NCBI GenBank assembly: GCA_003611875.1 | Contig: RAYY01000013.1 | Span: 41,237 to 105,236, forward strand | DNA length: 64,000 nt | Direction of reading: 5' to 3' | Source: a bacterium D16-56 | GTDB lineage: Bacteria; Bacillota; Clostridia; Lachnospirales; Lachnospiraceae | In this document: positions 18,901 through 27,561 of the stretch, piece by piece | How the letters are laid out: every line of letters starts with the position of its first letter | Numbering within the stretch: position 1 is the first letter of the stretch | Translations under genes and position numbers: made by a program | The notes under the pieces: generated by a model | Seen by the model: the letters and a program-made list of their open reading frames with translations, nothing else | Told to the model about the DNA's origin: nothing | Databases searched by the model: none

Positions 18901-21900
18901 TGACCACAGCCGCATTTCCAAATACACAGCTATTGACATACTCAATAAATCCTGCATTGCTGAAATGTGCCGGACAAATCAACACAACATAATCATTTTG
19001 AGGAATTTTTATTTTACTCTTTATATCATTAAGCCAATCTATAATTTCCTTCGAATGTTCAACAAGTAAACGTTCTGTCTGAAAATAAAAAAGAAAATGA
19101 TTTGCGTTTCTTTCTAAATGACAATACAACACCACATTACGCAAAATCTCTAATTTCTGTTCCTCCCTATGGATTTCTTCTCCGTTGATACGACAGGGCA
19201 TCCTTTCTTCACATACCATTCCAAAAGCCTGATTTGGAATCGTAGATGCTGCGTTTGCTTCAATAAGCGGCTCCTCGTCAATAATTTGTTCAGGAAAACA
19301 CATATCACATTCCAAAGGTTCCATATACTCCAGCGTTACCTCTACAAAAAATTCTGGTGAGGGAAAAATTTCCATTCCTTGTTTTCCCAGAATACGCTTT
19401 CCTTGTTTGACCCAATACCTGTTTTCTTTAACAGAGCCCACCAAAATCAGCTCAAAATTGCGCCAAAATGAAGCTTTGCATTCCTTCCCATTCCTTTCAA
19501 TAAACAAATTAATCATTTTTTCATTTGTTTTTAGTGTGCTTGCAATGGGAATTACACAAACAATTTTCCTTGACTGAAAATATTCCTTTCGCTTTTCTTT
19601 ACCAATTTTTCCTTCTTCAAAATAGGTACTATAACGGATTCGGTCTATATGAGTAAATCCTCTGTTTTCTGTCTCTCTCTCCAATATGGCATAATCCACA
19701 TCAATTCCCGGCAGCATCCTGCGCAAAAACTGCATGGTACAAAATACGGTCTGTTCAGAATAATTTGTATATCCATAAAGCGTGATTCTATCTGAAGCTT
19801 GTATTGGAGATAAATCATTTTCAGATGGCCTCAACATGCTCTTTATAATCAAAAGGGCAAACCGTTCTACAAAAAGCGAATTTCCAAAAAGCACCTCTGC
19901 CTCATAAAAATGGTTTACATGGATTGTAGAACCTAGGCGCATATGTGTATTTTCTATTTTACATCCTAAATCCCAGCTCTGGATACTCCTGCTTATCACA
20001 GTCTTCACATACATTTCAAAAATCGTATCCCCTGACTTTTCCTTTGCCAATATATCAAAGGGATACTTTGTGATTTGATTGCTCTGTTTAACCTCGTTTT
20101 CGTAATACCATTTTTCAAAATAATTCTTCCAGCGGGTTTCTCTGGAAAAGTTATTAGAATGATTAATTAATAAAGTATCATTCCAGCTTTCCGGAAGAAT
20201 AATAATTTCTTCATAATATTCTGCTGTATATAACGCAATCTGTTTCCCTCCTTTACCGCTTAAATCCTCACTCAAATTTCTCCAGCCCCAAAAAGAAGCA
20301 TCTAAAAACATCCATACAAATTCCTGCTGACATTCATGCAATACAATATGAAACACACGAGTGCTCTGAAGCATTGCCAAAATAATCGCTTTATAAATAA
20401 TCTCCGCCATATCCCCCTGAATATCTTTTGCATTTACGCATATAATCTTCCCTTCTCTGTCTTGCTTTTCCCCTTCCTTTGATTCCCCAAAATCCAAAAA
20501 ATACAAGGCAATCTTCTCGATAAAATCTGCTTTTTCCTGTGATGTCACGGCTGTCATCTTTATTGGCAATTCTTTATTAATAACCTCATAGTAAAACAAA
20601 TGATCTCTGTTATTTATTTTATATTCACAATCTTCTATTCCGTAATCGTCGAATTTCTCTATTTTGTTTTCTGTCTTTATTGGAAATAAAATGGAATAGC
20701 ATGTTCCAGGCAGACAAAACTGCCGTATATGTACTGCATCATTCCCATTGTCATAATAAAGCTCATCCTTTTGAGGATGATGTTTTGAAAAGCTTTGCAC
20801 AAAAAAATGCCCATTGCTTCTTTGTACGGTTCTTTGAAATATCTTCAAACCATAATGATTAATCACATTCTTTTTTTCTGAATAATATTGTTCCCATGCC
20901 TTACGGATTTTATTGTCTTTACTATCCACGAAAAAATCTCTGGGTCTTAGGTTTTCAAAAGCTTCCTTCACTTTAGGTTCCGACAAATCCCCTCTGAATT
21001 TATCTGCAATATTCAACGTCTCACTAAAACCAGGATAATCGGTTATCATAAATTCAAGCCATTGTTCCTGTTCCTCTCCCAGAGCATATTTTTCTTTTAC
21101 ATAAATATTGTCGTTTTCTAAGATCCGAAAAGAAAAAGCCCCTCTCTTTCTGCAAGAATGAAATATAATATTTTCAATCAACTGAAGACTGCCATTGGCC
21201 CAAATTGCAATTTTCTGCAATTCACTGCTAAATTCTGCAAAATTTAAAAACCCTTCCTCATTCCCTTCCAACAAAAAACAAAACAACAAAAACGACAGCA
21301 TATTTACTTTCCCTAAATATGCTGCGCTTTGTTTTGTCTCACATTTTTTCAATTTCTCATAATTGCCTGACAATTTTCGGCATGCTCCAGAAAGAAGGCT
21401 GGAAACGTTTTTTTCATCCCCTTCCCCTCTCAAAAAATCCTCAATCATTTCTGCCGGGATCATTTCCGATACATTCTGACGCATAAGCTTATCCATGGAT
21501 GCATCTACAGGAACTAAAGGCAAAAATTTAGATAAAACTCCTATCCTGGATAGTTGAAGATGCTTTATCTTATCAAATTTAAAAAACAGGCTTTCATAAA
21601 CAGACTCTCTATTCCTTGTCAGCATAGAAAAAAATTGTGATGTTTTATGATAATCACCTTGCTCTCCTGATATAAGAGCCACGATTCTGCAATGACGGCA
21701 GGAATCCCATATCAGATAAAAATTCTGTAAATCTACAACGTCAAACAGCTGCCTGTACTCGATGGATATAAAGAAAATATAATCATATTTTTCTCTGACC
21801 TCATATATCTTTTCAGGCTTTTTGATACTCAAAAATTCTTCGTTGGAGTGATCCAGTCTCTTAATCAGCGAAAAATTGTTCGTCCATTTTCCTTTTAAAA

Positions 21901-22042
21901 CAAGCGAAGAAACCACCTCAACATCCCGTGGTTCCATCTGTCTGTTTTCAGAAAATTTTGTAATAAAATTGCTGATTGCCCCCCATCCTATCCCGCGTAA
22001 ATATTCTAATTTGAATATAATAAATGGCCTAAGTGTTTCCAT
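15947..22042 (-). CDS. Giant protein with two HATPase-like regions and a phosphoribosyltransferase-like core
   Basis: ATG 22042 is preceded by a strong GGGGGGAGAG; an in-frame ATG at 22060 lies upstream of that site and is less likely. The product is 2031 aa with no signal peptide or clear membrane segment. A histidine-kinase-like ATPase signature appears first: N-box-like LQLIENIIFHS near residue 285, then GLKIFQRTV...GTCYSILFPI near 397-460. A phosphoribosyltransferase core follows, with the PRPP-loop-like FYVDDVIITGRTF near 1090. A CVYC cysteine pair is near 1171. A second HATPase-like region has LMINAAIENRG near 1880 and GISLWSMSRYI near 1937, ending FSIMVPIL. No phosphoacceptor His box was identified. 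Its partners are a receiver-like protein and DUF2971. Function is unknown; a stress or phage sensor is the leading idea. Confidence 0.7.
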   Translation of the reverse strand: METLRPFIIFKLEYLRGIGWGAISNFITKFSENRQMEPRDVEVVSSLVLKGKWTNNFSLIKRLDHSNEEFLSIKKPEKIYEVREKYDYIFFISIEYRQLFDVVDLQNFYLIWDSCRHCRIVALISGEQGDYHKTSQFFSMLTRNRESVYESLFFKFDKIKHLQLSRIGVLSKFLPLVPVDASMDKLMRQNVSEMIPAEMIEDFLRGEGDEKNVSSLLSGACRKLSGNYEKLKKCETKQSAAYLGKVNMLSFLLFCFLLEGNEEGFLNFAEFSSELQKIAIWANGSLQLIENIIFHSCRKRGAFSFRILENDNIYVKEKYALGEEQEQWLEFMITDYPGFSETLNIADKFRGDLSEPKVKEAFENLRPRDFFVDSKDNKIRKAWEQYYSEKKNVINHYGLKIFQRTVQRSNGHFFVQSFSKHHPQKDELYYDNGNDAVHIRQFCLPGTCYSILFPIKTENKIEKFDDYGIEDCEYKINNRDHLFYYEVINKELPIKMTAVTSQEKADFIEKIALYFLDFGESKEGEKQDREGKIICVNAKDIQGDMAEIIYKAIILAMLQSTRVFHIVLHECQQEFVWMFLDASFWGWRNLSEDLSGKGGKQIALYTAEYYEEIIILPESWNDTLLINHSNNFSRETRWKNYFEKWYYENEVKQSNQITKYPFDILAKEKSGDTIFEMYVKTVISRSIQSWDLGCKIENTHMRLGSTIHVNHFYEAEVLFGNSLFVERFALLIIKSMLRPSENDLSPIQASDRITLYGYTNYSEQTVFCTMQFLRRMLPGIDVDYAILERETENRGFTHIDRIRYSTYFEEGKIGKEKRKEYFQSRKIVCVIPIASTLKTNEKMINLFIERNGKECKASFWRNFELILVGSVKENRYWVKQGKRILGKQGMEIFPSPEFFVEVTLEYMEPLECDMCFPEQIIDEEPLIEANAASTIPNQAFGMVCEERMPCRINGEEIHREEQKLEILRNVVLYCHLERNANHFLFYFQTERLLVEHSKEIIDWLNDIKSKIKIPQNDYVVLICPAHFSNAGFIEYVNSCVFGNAAVVIRDDVDKEYRCNFRAKFSNLRKFVQKMADYETNNIGLKRHLHLFYVDDVIITGRTFQRARSLAQSIIEDFVISERQKYAVFDGIFVLIDRNSGSSRWQYTGIKEENCFYAFRTVHISSIRNHGDACVYCNLANEADTLKRSSVTKEMERYWRSEEKKFSVNSLVGYLKEREELRDKEESGKDAEERKRRSFRRLICTNNSMIFLDERYHGNCRKEVFEQLMTLVLEGSRIHQGEETEYFLSYCKVLSRPFRVFDKAIKEAVFDFLLLVCLCTLTEKSYNQVIDRSKKKSYLKEDKIRKKILEIESFIKEFFDSEIQRQDLIKVLLKQLTEMKSNFIMRESNMQYILNYVKKIEEKDRNGFIQYYRYLMKKLTGVSSDTSKSLWLDQLFCKKEYEDLDEIQKDIYLENVWIYQDAIQKLSERVNRERDHLPEPLNNETEEDLTVRFIKFETEVLEEYITPYQFKDFMNLLQLYGMYSESHKLTDSGKIFVASNFLLHRFISSDFENGLKTTDFSENGNLTKVDYIAKCMKYIMSSKEVIIIMELDAEYDLWENKLMEQYNALLPDELASEKMILKPKKEYIILGSSEEKGTVWTIREKNVVKILQEFQKRNSQPEKEYLYDFKEKIFMWELGHTTEYPVYIFSVWEKSKQDGLSGIEWLNRIRSVMQYYWYLNNSVFNRTNEGFFYELARQRKKNALHSKQKAHTHTKNDIKLEQYNHMLAKNKYGDYYQSDLLMLLADLNVSEHYRHSLTMDYYFKGVPYQPKQWDSPISLFAKMQEFYIINSDMEKAVKLMVSQELMFDEDFPLREDEEIVSFDYTNAEREVFLLMYSLMINAAIENRGRIENNCVTVYCSKTSDGRLRIANQVGESKTQKEPAQVMEELKYPPEEDNQGISLWSMSRYIKWVVASILDEKIKVFEKNKGFESNREWDPMEYRQLKRQILRLLGEEFQIFVEERENNGKVYFSIMVPILAEKFKDENEERDLV

Positions 22043-22295
22043 GATCTCTCCCCCCTGCATTAAAATTCTTATTATCCCACTTTTATTTTATCATATGTCA
22101 CCGTAATCTTCAACATTCTTGAAGGCTTCTAACAGGAAAATATCCGTTATATAGTCCCTCCAAACCAAGCCAAGCCAAAAGGATTCCCGGTCTGCCAATG
22201 GATGTCCCTGCAGCAAAAAGAACCAATACCAGATCAACCCTGTAATCAAAATATCGGCTCAATATCTATTTCATTTTCTCTAATAGCTATAATTA
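22043..22295. other. AT-rich spacer upstream of the three-gene operon
   Basis: No gene is seen between the giant protein's start and the LysR fragment. The minus-strand promoter of the operon should be here, but I could not pick a convincing -35/-10 pair. Confidence 0.4.
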
Positions 22296-22508
22296 ATGAG
22301 ATACTTTCTCGCAGTAGCAAGAAAAGAAAACATGACCCACGCTGCAGAATTGCTTCACGCTACCCAGTCTACACCTTCACAACAAATAAAAGCACTTGAA
22401 AACAAATTAGGAAAGAAATTATTCTCACGCCGCAGCAGGCGACCTTATTGGTTCAGCTCGGTATACCAGAAAGTCCCGGAAAACAAGATTTTAGCAGTAT
22501 ATCTGTGA
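22296..22508 (+). pseudogene. LysR regulator, N-terminal HTH fragment
   Basis: MRYFLAVARKENMTHAAELL continuing TQSTPSQQIKALENKLGKKLFSR is a textbook LysR winged HTH, but only about 45 residues remain. The frame then reads unrelated sequence and stops at 22508. The first residues of the usual MEIRQL start are also missing, and there is no ribosome-binding site. It is a relic, not a functional regulator. Confidence 0.75.
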
Positions 22509-22547
22509 AAATATATCCCGACAATCAATAGAAACGAGGTGTGTAAA

Positions 22548-23312
22548 TTGTATACAATATTTCAGCGAACAAAAATTTCAGAACCGACCTTATTCAACCC
22601 GTCTGACACCACAAAAAGAATAGAAAACTTCCCGGAGGTTTGTATTTCCACATTTTCTGACAGCATCATTCAAAAATTTGCTTCTCTGGATCATGTAGAA
22701 AAGATAGCAGAACTCTATTCTGCAAATGGCGCATTACCTGTCTACAAAATCAATTACAAGAATACGGCCCTTGCTTTTTACCGTTCTATGGTAGGCGCAC
22801 CGGCTTGTGTTGCGTGTTTTGAAGAAATCATTGCTATGAGAGCTAAAAAGTTTGTCTTGTTCGGCTCCTGCGGAGTATTGGACGAGAATACGTTCAAAGA
22901 CAACATTATGATTCCTGTTTCAGCTGTCCGTGATGAAGGTACCAGCTATCATTACATAGCTCCCTCTCCGGAAATCGAAGCAGATCCACATTCTATTCAA
23001 ATCTTAGAAAATGTTTTAACAGATTGTGGCTGCTCCTATGTAAAAGGAAAAACATGAACTTCCGATGCCATTTACAGAGAAACCTGCTCCGCCATTGAAG
23101 AACGTCGGCAGGAAGGCTGTCTTGCCGTGGAAATGGAATGCGCCTCTATGCTGGCAGTTTCCAAATACAGACACATTCCTTTTATTCAATTTTTATATGG
23201 TGCAGATAACCTTAGTTCTGACACATGGGAAATCCGAGACTTAATGTCTTATGGCCTTACCAATGCAGAAAAGTATATGGTTCTTGCCTTTGAATGTGGA
23301 CTTGCCATGTGA
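22548..23312 (+). pseudogene. Uridine/purine nucleoside phosphorylase with an in-frame TGA
   Basis: Reading from TTG 22548 (GAGGTG six bases upstream) gives a 254-aa PNP/UDP-family phosphorylase, which cleaves nucleosides with phosphate. FGSCGVLDE, the active-site-like AVEMECASMLAV and C-terminal NAEKYMV match the family. The codon at 23055-23057 is TGA where the family motif KGKTWT.DA.YRET has Trp: the sequence reads KGKT, stop, TSDAIYRET. The rest of the frame is intact. A single TGG to TGA change is the simplest explanation; expression would give a 169-aa fragment lacking part of the active site. Confidence 0.85.
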
Positions 23313-23342
23313 AAATCAGAAAAAGCAGCTTTTTGATTTTTC
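23312..23342 (+). terminator. Intrinsic terminator after the phosphorylase
   Basis: AAAATCAGAAAAAGC (23312-23326) pairs with GCTTTTTGATTTT (23328-23340), with one bulge, and overlaps the phosphorylase stop codon. The stem's own U-rich arm serves as the tract. Confidence 0.65.
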
Positions 23343-23453
23343 CTGGCCTGCATGATAAATTCTAATATCCGGCTTACCGGCGTATGCACTGCTTAGCCGC
23401 CTCATAAGAAAGCTCATTCCGAACTGAGGAATACTTATCTATCGTTGATTTCC

Positions 23454-24200
23454 TCATTCAGATTCTTCTCTATATTCAAAGACAAACCACTTTTCATTTA
23501 TACAAACCTCTATTGTATCATCTGCTCCATACTGATAACCAAATCCACTTCCAAAATTAGACTGATTATCTTCTGTGGGAACTTCAGTTCCATCAACAGT
23601 TGATGTTATTCCTCCATCCATATTGCCACAACGCCCTCTGATAGTGCTTTCTCTCCCCGTATCATAATACAATTTTCCATTTACTCTTACCATAGGTATC
23701 CTGTCCCACATCTTATCAGCTTCTGTCTGCTCTGCTTGTTGTTCATCAAATATTAGCGTATCACTTGCCATAATTTTCTCTGTAGCAAATACCTGCCACT
23801 TATTATCTACGTAGACTTCAATTATTCCTTCGGTTATATGATAGCGATATCCATATCCTGTTCCAAAGTTTGATTGATCATTGACTGTCGGTTTTTCCTT
23901 TCTATCAACTTCAGAGGTGATTTTTCCATCAAATGCAACAGGTTTTTCTTCTGTTTCTTTTTCATATCCAGTAGCTAAATAAAGGACATCATTAACCATA
24001 ACCATAGGAATAAAATCCTCTTTTTTGATATTCCACTCATATTCTGATTCGAGCCCCTCTGGAATATCAGTGACATTTACTTCCTTAAACAAGATTGTAC
24101 CACCATCTGCTGTAAGATAATCGGCAATCTTTTTACATGCACACAGCATAATTGAAACAAGGCTGCATAAACAAACAATATAGTATATCTTCTTTTTCAC
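23454..24200 (-). CDS. Lipoprotein with two tandem ~80-aa repeats
   Basis: A GTG start at 24200 follows GAGGAGG. The 248-aa product begins with a lipoprotein signal peptide with lipobox LCAC (Cys about residue 21), so it is exported and lipid-anchored. The mature part holds two related repeats: DFIPMVMVNDVLYLATG...QSNFGTGYGYRYH and DRIPMVRVNGKLYYDTG...QSNFGSGFGYQYG, each ending in a (V)DNKW or NEKWFVF strand. I do not recognise a function. A paralogue with the same signal peptide and the start of the same repeat is at 63151, and the upstream regions of the two genes are also similar. Confidence 0.8.
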   Translation of the reverse strand: MKKKIYYIVCLCSLVSIMLCACKKIADYLTADGGTILFKEVNVTDIPEGLESEYEWNIKKEDFIPMVMVNDVLYLATGYEKETEEKPVAFDGKITSEVDRKEKPTVNDQSNFGTGYGYRYHITEGIIEVYVDNKWQVFATEKIMASDTLIFDEQQAEQTEADKMWDRIPMVRVNGKLYYDTGRESTIRGRCGNMDGGITSTVDGTEVPTEDNQSNFGSGFGYQYGADDTIEVCINEKWFVFEYREESE

Positions 24201-24536
24201 GGTTATCCTCCTCTAAAAAATATATTTTATATTAGATTATATTACGTTCCTGTTTTCAGTGGGTACATAATTCCGAAAAAGGGGTTATATTTCTATCCTT
24301 CAGCTCTAACAGCACCACTGCACCGTAGTTCGAGGTTTATGCCACCCATTGTGTTAAAATGCAGCCTGACTTTTGTTCATGATCTGAACGCCAATTTTAA
24401 TTACCGCATGCTGCATATCTGACTTGGATATACTATAATAGAAACCGTGTTTATACCAGCTAATTTAAAATACGGAATTTATGTCACAAATTACGCAAGA
24501 ATGCACGTGGCATAAACCGAATCAGGAGGTTTTCAA
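24201..24536. promoter_or_regulatory. Intergenic region with 12-bp inverted repeats
   Basis: No gene is seen. GGTTTATGCCAC (24334-24345) and GTGGCATAAACC (24507-24518) form a separated exact inverted repeat upstream of the TetR-like remnant; they could be operators or the ends of a lost element. A block at about 24250-24284 (minus strand) matches the region upstream of the lipoprotein gene at 63151. Confidence 0.4.
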
Positions 24537-25067
24537 TTGACTCATTCAGGAAAAGAGGACCTGCGTACACGCCGCGCCAATATCAACCAGAAAACTTTTT
24601 ATCTCCACTACGACTCACTAGATGACCTTCTCCGGAAGGTACAGAACGAACTGGCACAGGCATTTATTGAACGGACCAAAGGGCTGAAGCGTCCCCGTGA
24701 CCTTGATAAGATCACACGGGAGTTTTTTCTGTCCCATGAGGAATTAGGGAAGCTTGGGGAGCGGATCACCTGCAGCGGAAGCTACCATTACATAAGCCGC
24801 AGAATCACCAATGATATTATGGGACAAGTCTGGAAGGAAGATAAAAACGGATCCCCCAGCCCCTATATCCAGAATATTTATATGGCATATGTATCACAAA
24901 GCACCCTTGCCATTTATAAGCAGTGGATTGCCGATGGGAAAAGGATCCCGCTGGAAGACATCATCCAGATTATTCATTCGGTTTCGTTCATTGTCAGTAC
25001 ACTCCACTGTTCTTCCGTCTTGATTTTGGCATTGGTAATTCATCGTATATCGCTTCAAACAGTTTAG
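24537..25067 (+). pseudogene. TetR/AcrR regulator with excised HTH and foreign C-terminus
   Basis: A TTG start at 24537 with AGGAGG seven bases upstream. MTHSGKEDLRTRR runs directly into ANINQKTFYLHYDSLDDLL. In this TetR subfamily about 35 residues, including the first HTH helices, normally separate these two segments, so most of the DNA-binding domain appears cleanly removed in frame. The C-terminal ligand-binding part (about residues 40-145) looks normal up to IIQIIHSV. The last residues come from the antisense of the adjoining TfoX gene. It should not bind DNA as a TetR protein. Confidence 0.65.
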
Positions 25068-25325
25068 TAAGGAACTCCTTGCTATCAACTTCGTCAACTA
25101 ATAACATTTCTTTCGCACCATTATATGGGGAATCGCAAGTAACTGTTGACATATATTTTAGAGCAGATTTTGTGGGTTTTACAAGCAATCTGTCATCATA
25201 TATTCCGCCAGCGATTTTACTACGATAATAGATAATAATTCACCCATCATGGCCTTATAGGTAATATCATTCAAACCAGATAATTGTTCCAAAATAAAAC
25301 TAAGATACTCTTTACTTGAAGCCAT
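24994..25325 (-). pseudogene. TfoX N-terminal domain protein, frameshifted
   Basis: From ATG 25325 the frame reads MASSKEYLSFILEQL...TYKAMMGE, the start of a TfoX/Sxy N-terminal-domain protein. A one-base frameshift near 25240 shifts to the frame that reads YYRSKIAGGIYDDRLLVKPT...LFEAIYDELPMPK, the rest of the domain. The stop of the upstream DUF3795 gene overlaps this start (TAATG). The 3' end joins TetR-related sequence, so a deletion junction lies near 25000. Confidence 0.75.
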
Positions 25326-25585
25326 TATTTTTCACACCACTTTTTACATTGCTCAATTCTTACACCATTATCGCTTTGCTCCATATCATAAGCAAAAGCA
25401 TGTAGTAAGGAGCAAACAAAATTGTCGCACTCTCCGCAATGCTGCAATCCTTTTTTTTCGCAGCATGATTTAACGGGGCAACTGTCCCCCCAGAAAGGCT
25501 TGTCAATATTTACGCATCCTTTACAGCCCATTGTTTCACGAAAACTGCAATCGCTGCACAATAACCCACATCTTGACTCAATCAT
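25325..25585 (-). CDS. DUF3795 cysteine-rich protein
   Basis: ATG 25585 has AGGAGG upstream; a longer frame to 25630 has none. The 86-aa protein has ten or more cysteines in the DUF3795 pattern (CGLLCSDCSFRETMGCKGC, then CPVKSCCEKKGLQHCGEC), probably a metal-binding protein of unknown role. DUF3795 genes are often found beside TfoX and YafY/WYL regulators, as here. It is the only member of this small cluster that looks intact. Confidence 0.82.
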   Translation of the reverse strand: MIESRCGLLCSDCSFRETMGCKGCVNIDKPFWGDSCPVKSCCEKKGLQHCGECDNFVCSLLHAFAYDMEQSDNGVRIEQCKKWCEK

Positions 25586-25663
25586 AATAATATACCTCCT
25601 AAATTTAGTAGATACAGTATAACATAACAAACACGACAGCAGTGTGTCATGTTGCTTTTGTTA

Positions 25664-25866
25664 TTATTCTTTTTTCTCCTGCCAATTCCACCATTTTAAT
25701 TTTTCTGGCTCATAAACATCACTATTTGCGTAATACGCGGATAAACGAAAAACATACAGTACACACCTATCGACCTGCAATCCTTTAACTAAGCAGTCTT
25801 TCAAAAACAGTTCTTCAGGGTTTTGTCCAATCAAATCATTTTCTTTGAGTTTTATTTTTTAGTCAT
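25664..25866 (-). pseudogene. Small unknown protein with a poly-A frameshift
   Basis: ATG 25866 overlaps the end region of the WYL gene and reads MTKK, stop, because of a run of six A's. One extra A would give a continuous 67-residue product, MTKKIKLKENDLIGQNPEEL and on to KLKWWNWQEKKE. I do not recognise the family. The run could be a real mutation or a slippage site. Confidence 0.5.
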
Positions 25867-25869
25867 TCT

Positions 25870-26775
25870 TTATCCTTTCATTTTTAAAATTGCAGCTGCC
25901 TGTTTTTTTCTATCTTCACGAAGCTGCATTGGCTCCAATATTGTGACCTTATCTCCAAAACTAAATATCCATGACCGCATATTATCATAATTTGCAAAAT
26001 CTCGTTCCAAAAGCAATTCCCCACTATCTATAACCTTGTAACAATTAACGCCGTATTCTTCTATCAGCCGATATTTTTCACTTTCAGAAAAAATCGCTTT
26101 AAGATGTATTGCATTAGATGAAAAATAATCATCAAATTGTAATTCGTTCTTAGGTATCTCACGGGGTATAAATTCCTTATCAAGAAAACTAATATTCCAT
26201 AAGCGATTTAGCTTAAACAAGCGATATGCTTTTCTATCAAGACAATATCCAAATACATACCACGATGACCATTTGAATATTAGGTGATATGGTTCAATGC
26301 ATCTTACACCTTCCCCTTTTTCGTAATAATATCTAAATGAAAGACATCGTCTGATATGAATTGCATTCTTTATTACATCAATTTTTTGAGTTAAAGGCTT
26401 TTGGTAATGTGATGAAAAGTCAACGATAATGCTATCATCTACTTGAATACGGTTATCTTTTACAGATAGTTTTTCAATCATCTTGGCAAGATATGAGGTT
26501 TTTGAAATACTGTCAATGCCTTTCAAACCTGAAAAAATCGCCTGCAATTCATCGTCATTAAGTAAAGCTTTATCCATTTTATAGCTATCCAGAATTGAAA
26601 TGCCACCACCACTGCCTTAGATGGTAACAATCGGAATACCCGCTTTACTTATGTCCTCAATATCTCTATTGATAGTTCGCCTTGATACTTCAAAACGCTT
26701 TGCCAACTCGGGGGCTGTAATCTTATCTTTTTGTAATAAAATGGTGATAATGCCAATCAATCTGTCAATCTTCAT
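25870..26775 (-). pseudogene. YafY-type HTH/WYL transcriptional regulator with in-frame stop
   Basis: From ATG 26775 the frame encodes an HTH_11 domain (MKIDRLIGIITILLQKDKIT, then RFEVSRRTINRDIE). At codon 53 (26617-26619) TAA interrupts it between PIVTI and GSGGGISI, a place where this family usually has Gln, so CAA to TAA is likely. The downstream frame, readable from 26577, holds an intact WYL domain (EPYHLIFKWSSWYVFGYC). Such proteins repress neighbouring genes in response to ligands. With the stop, only a DNA-binding-less WYL fragment could be made. Confidence 0.85.
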
Positions 26776-26920
26776 ATAGCCCACCTCCACATATATTTAT
26801 ATTATATCGCACAAACACGACATAAGATAGTCATGTTTGTGAAAAATTTATAATTCTGTTGATAATAAATAATGTACCTGTTGATGGAAATTTATTTTGT
26901 TTAAGTAGAACTACTCGAAA

Positions 26921-26953
26921 AGAAAAGCGACAGAGCTTTAACCCTCTGCCGCT
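26921..26953 (-). terminator. Intrinsic terminator
   Basis: AGCGACAGAG (26926-26935) pairs with CTCTGCCGCT (26944-26953) with one mismatch. Read on the minus strand it is followed by a TTTTCTTTTC tract. It lies just after a short frame at 26961-27125 that may be the tail of a lost mobile-element gene. Confidence 0.5.
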
Positions 26954-26960
26954 ATGTTAC

Positions 26961-27125
26961 CTATGCGAAAATAATTTCCTTTTCCACAATCTCTCTCGCA
27001 CAAGCCTGTATGTTATTGAACCGTCCAACCCACTCTAACGCATTGTCAGCCTTTAGGCATTCTGTGATACCTTGTGCCTGTTTCATATCCTCTATGGGCC
27101 GATCAAAGCGTTCCTGCGCCTGCAT
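26961..27125 (-). pseudogene. C-terminal relic of an unidentified protein
   Basis: Fifty-four codons (MQAQERFDRPIEDMKQAQG... ending EKEIIFA) close immediately before a terminator hairpin, as a real gene end would. The upstream part is lost where the RspA remnant begins. I do not recognise the family. Confidence 0.35.
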
Positions 27126-27142
27126 AAAACAACCCGTTTCAC

Positions 27143-27550
27143 GGATTCAGGTGGTTCAGAACCGTTACATTGACTTTATTCGGTGCCACGTCTCACAACT
27201 GGGCGGCATCACCCCCTGCAATCAAGCTTGCCCATCTGCGTGGTGCCTTTGGGGTACGAATCGCATGTCATACACCATCAGACATTACCCCCATCGGACT
27301 GGCAGTCAACACACATATGAATATCCATTTCCATAACGCGGCGATTCAGGAAAACATTGAACTGAAGGAAAATACAAAATCACTGTTCCCCGGCTTTAAT
27401 GAATCAAAGGGCGGATTTTTCTATCCCATTGAAAAGCCTGGCATCGGCGTGGATTTCAAGAAAGAAGGCGCAGATCAATACCCCTGTGTTTACCGTCCTC
27501 ACCCATGAACCCAGAGCCGTATTCCGGATGGAACACTGGTAACACCTTAA
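27143..27550 (+). pseudogene. RspA-type enolase-superfamily dehydratase, 3' fragment
   Basis: The sequence reads [23 protein letters not shown], then shifts frame in a C-run near 27213 to [26 protein letters not shown]...[19 protein letters not shown]. This is the C-terminal barrel of mannonate/galactonate dehydratase-like RspA proteins. A TGA at 27506-27508 replaces the Trp of the terminal HEWTQSRIPDGTLV motif, and the remaining codons to TAA 27550 are still readable. So the gene lacks its 5' part, has a frameshift and a nonsense codon. Confidence 0.82.
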
Positions 27551-27561
27551 AGGAACATATT

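Noticed and set aside
23055..23057. In-frame TGA in the phosphorylase gene as selenocysteine or a reassigned Trp codon
   Set aside because: Other genes in the window use TGA as a normal stop (for example the VanZ gene), no selenocysteine insertion hairpin is evident, and neighbouring genes are plainly decayed, so a nonsense mutation is simpler.
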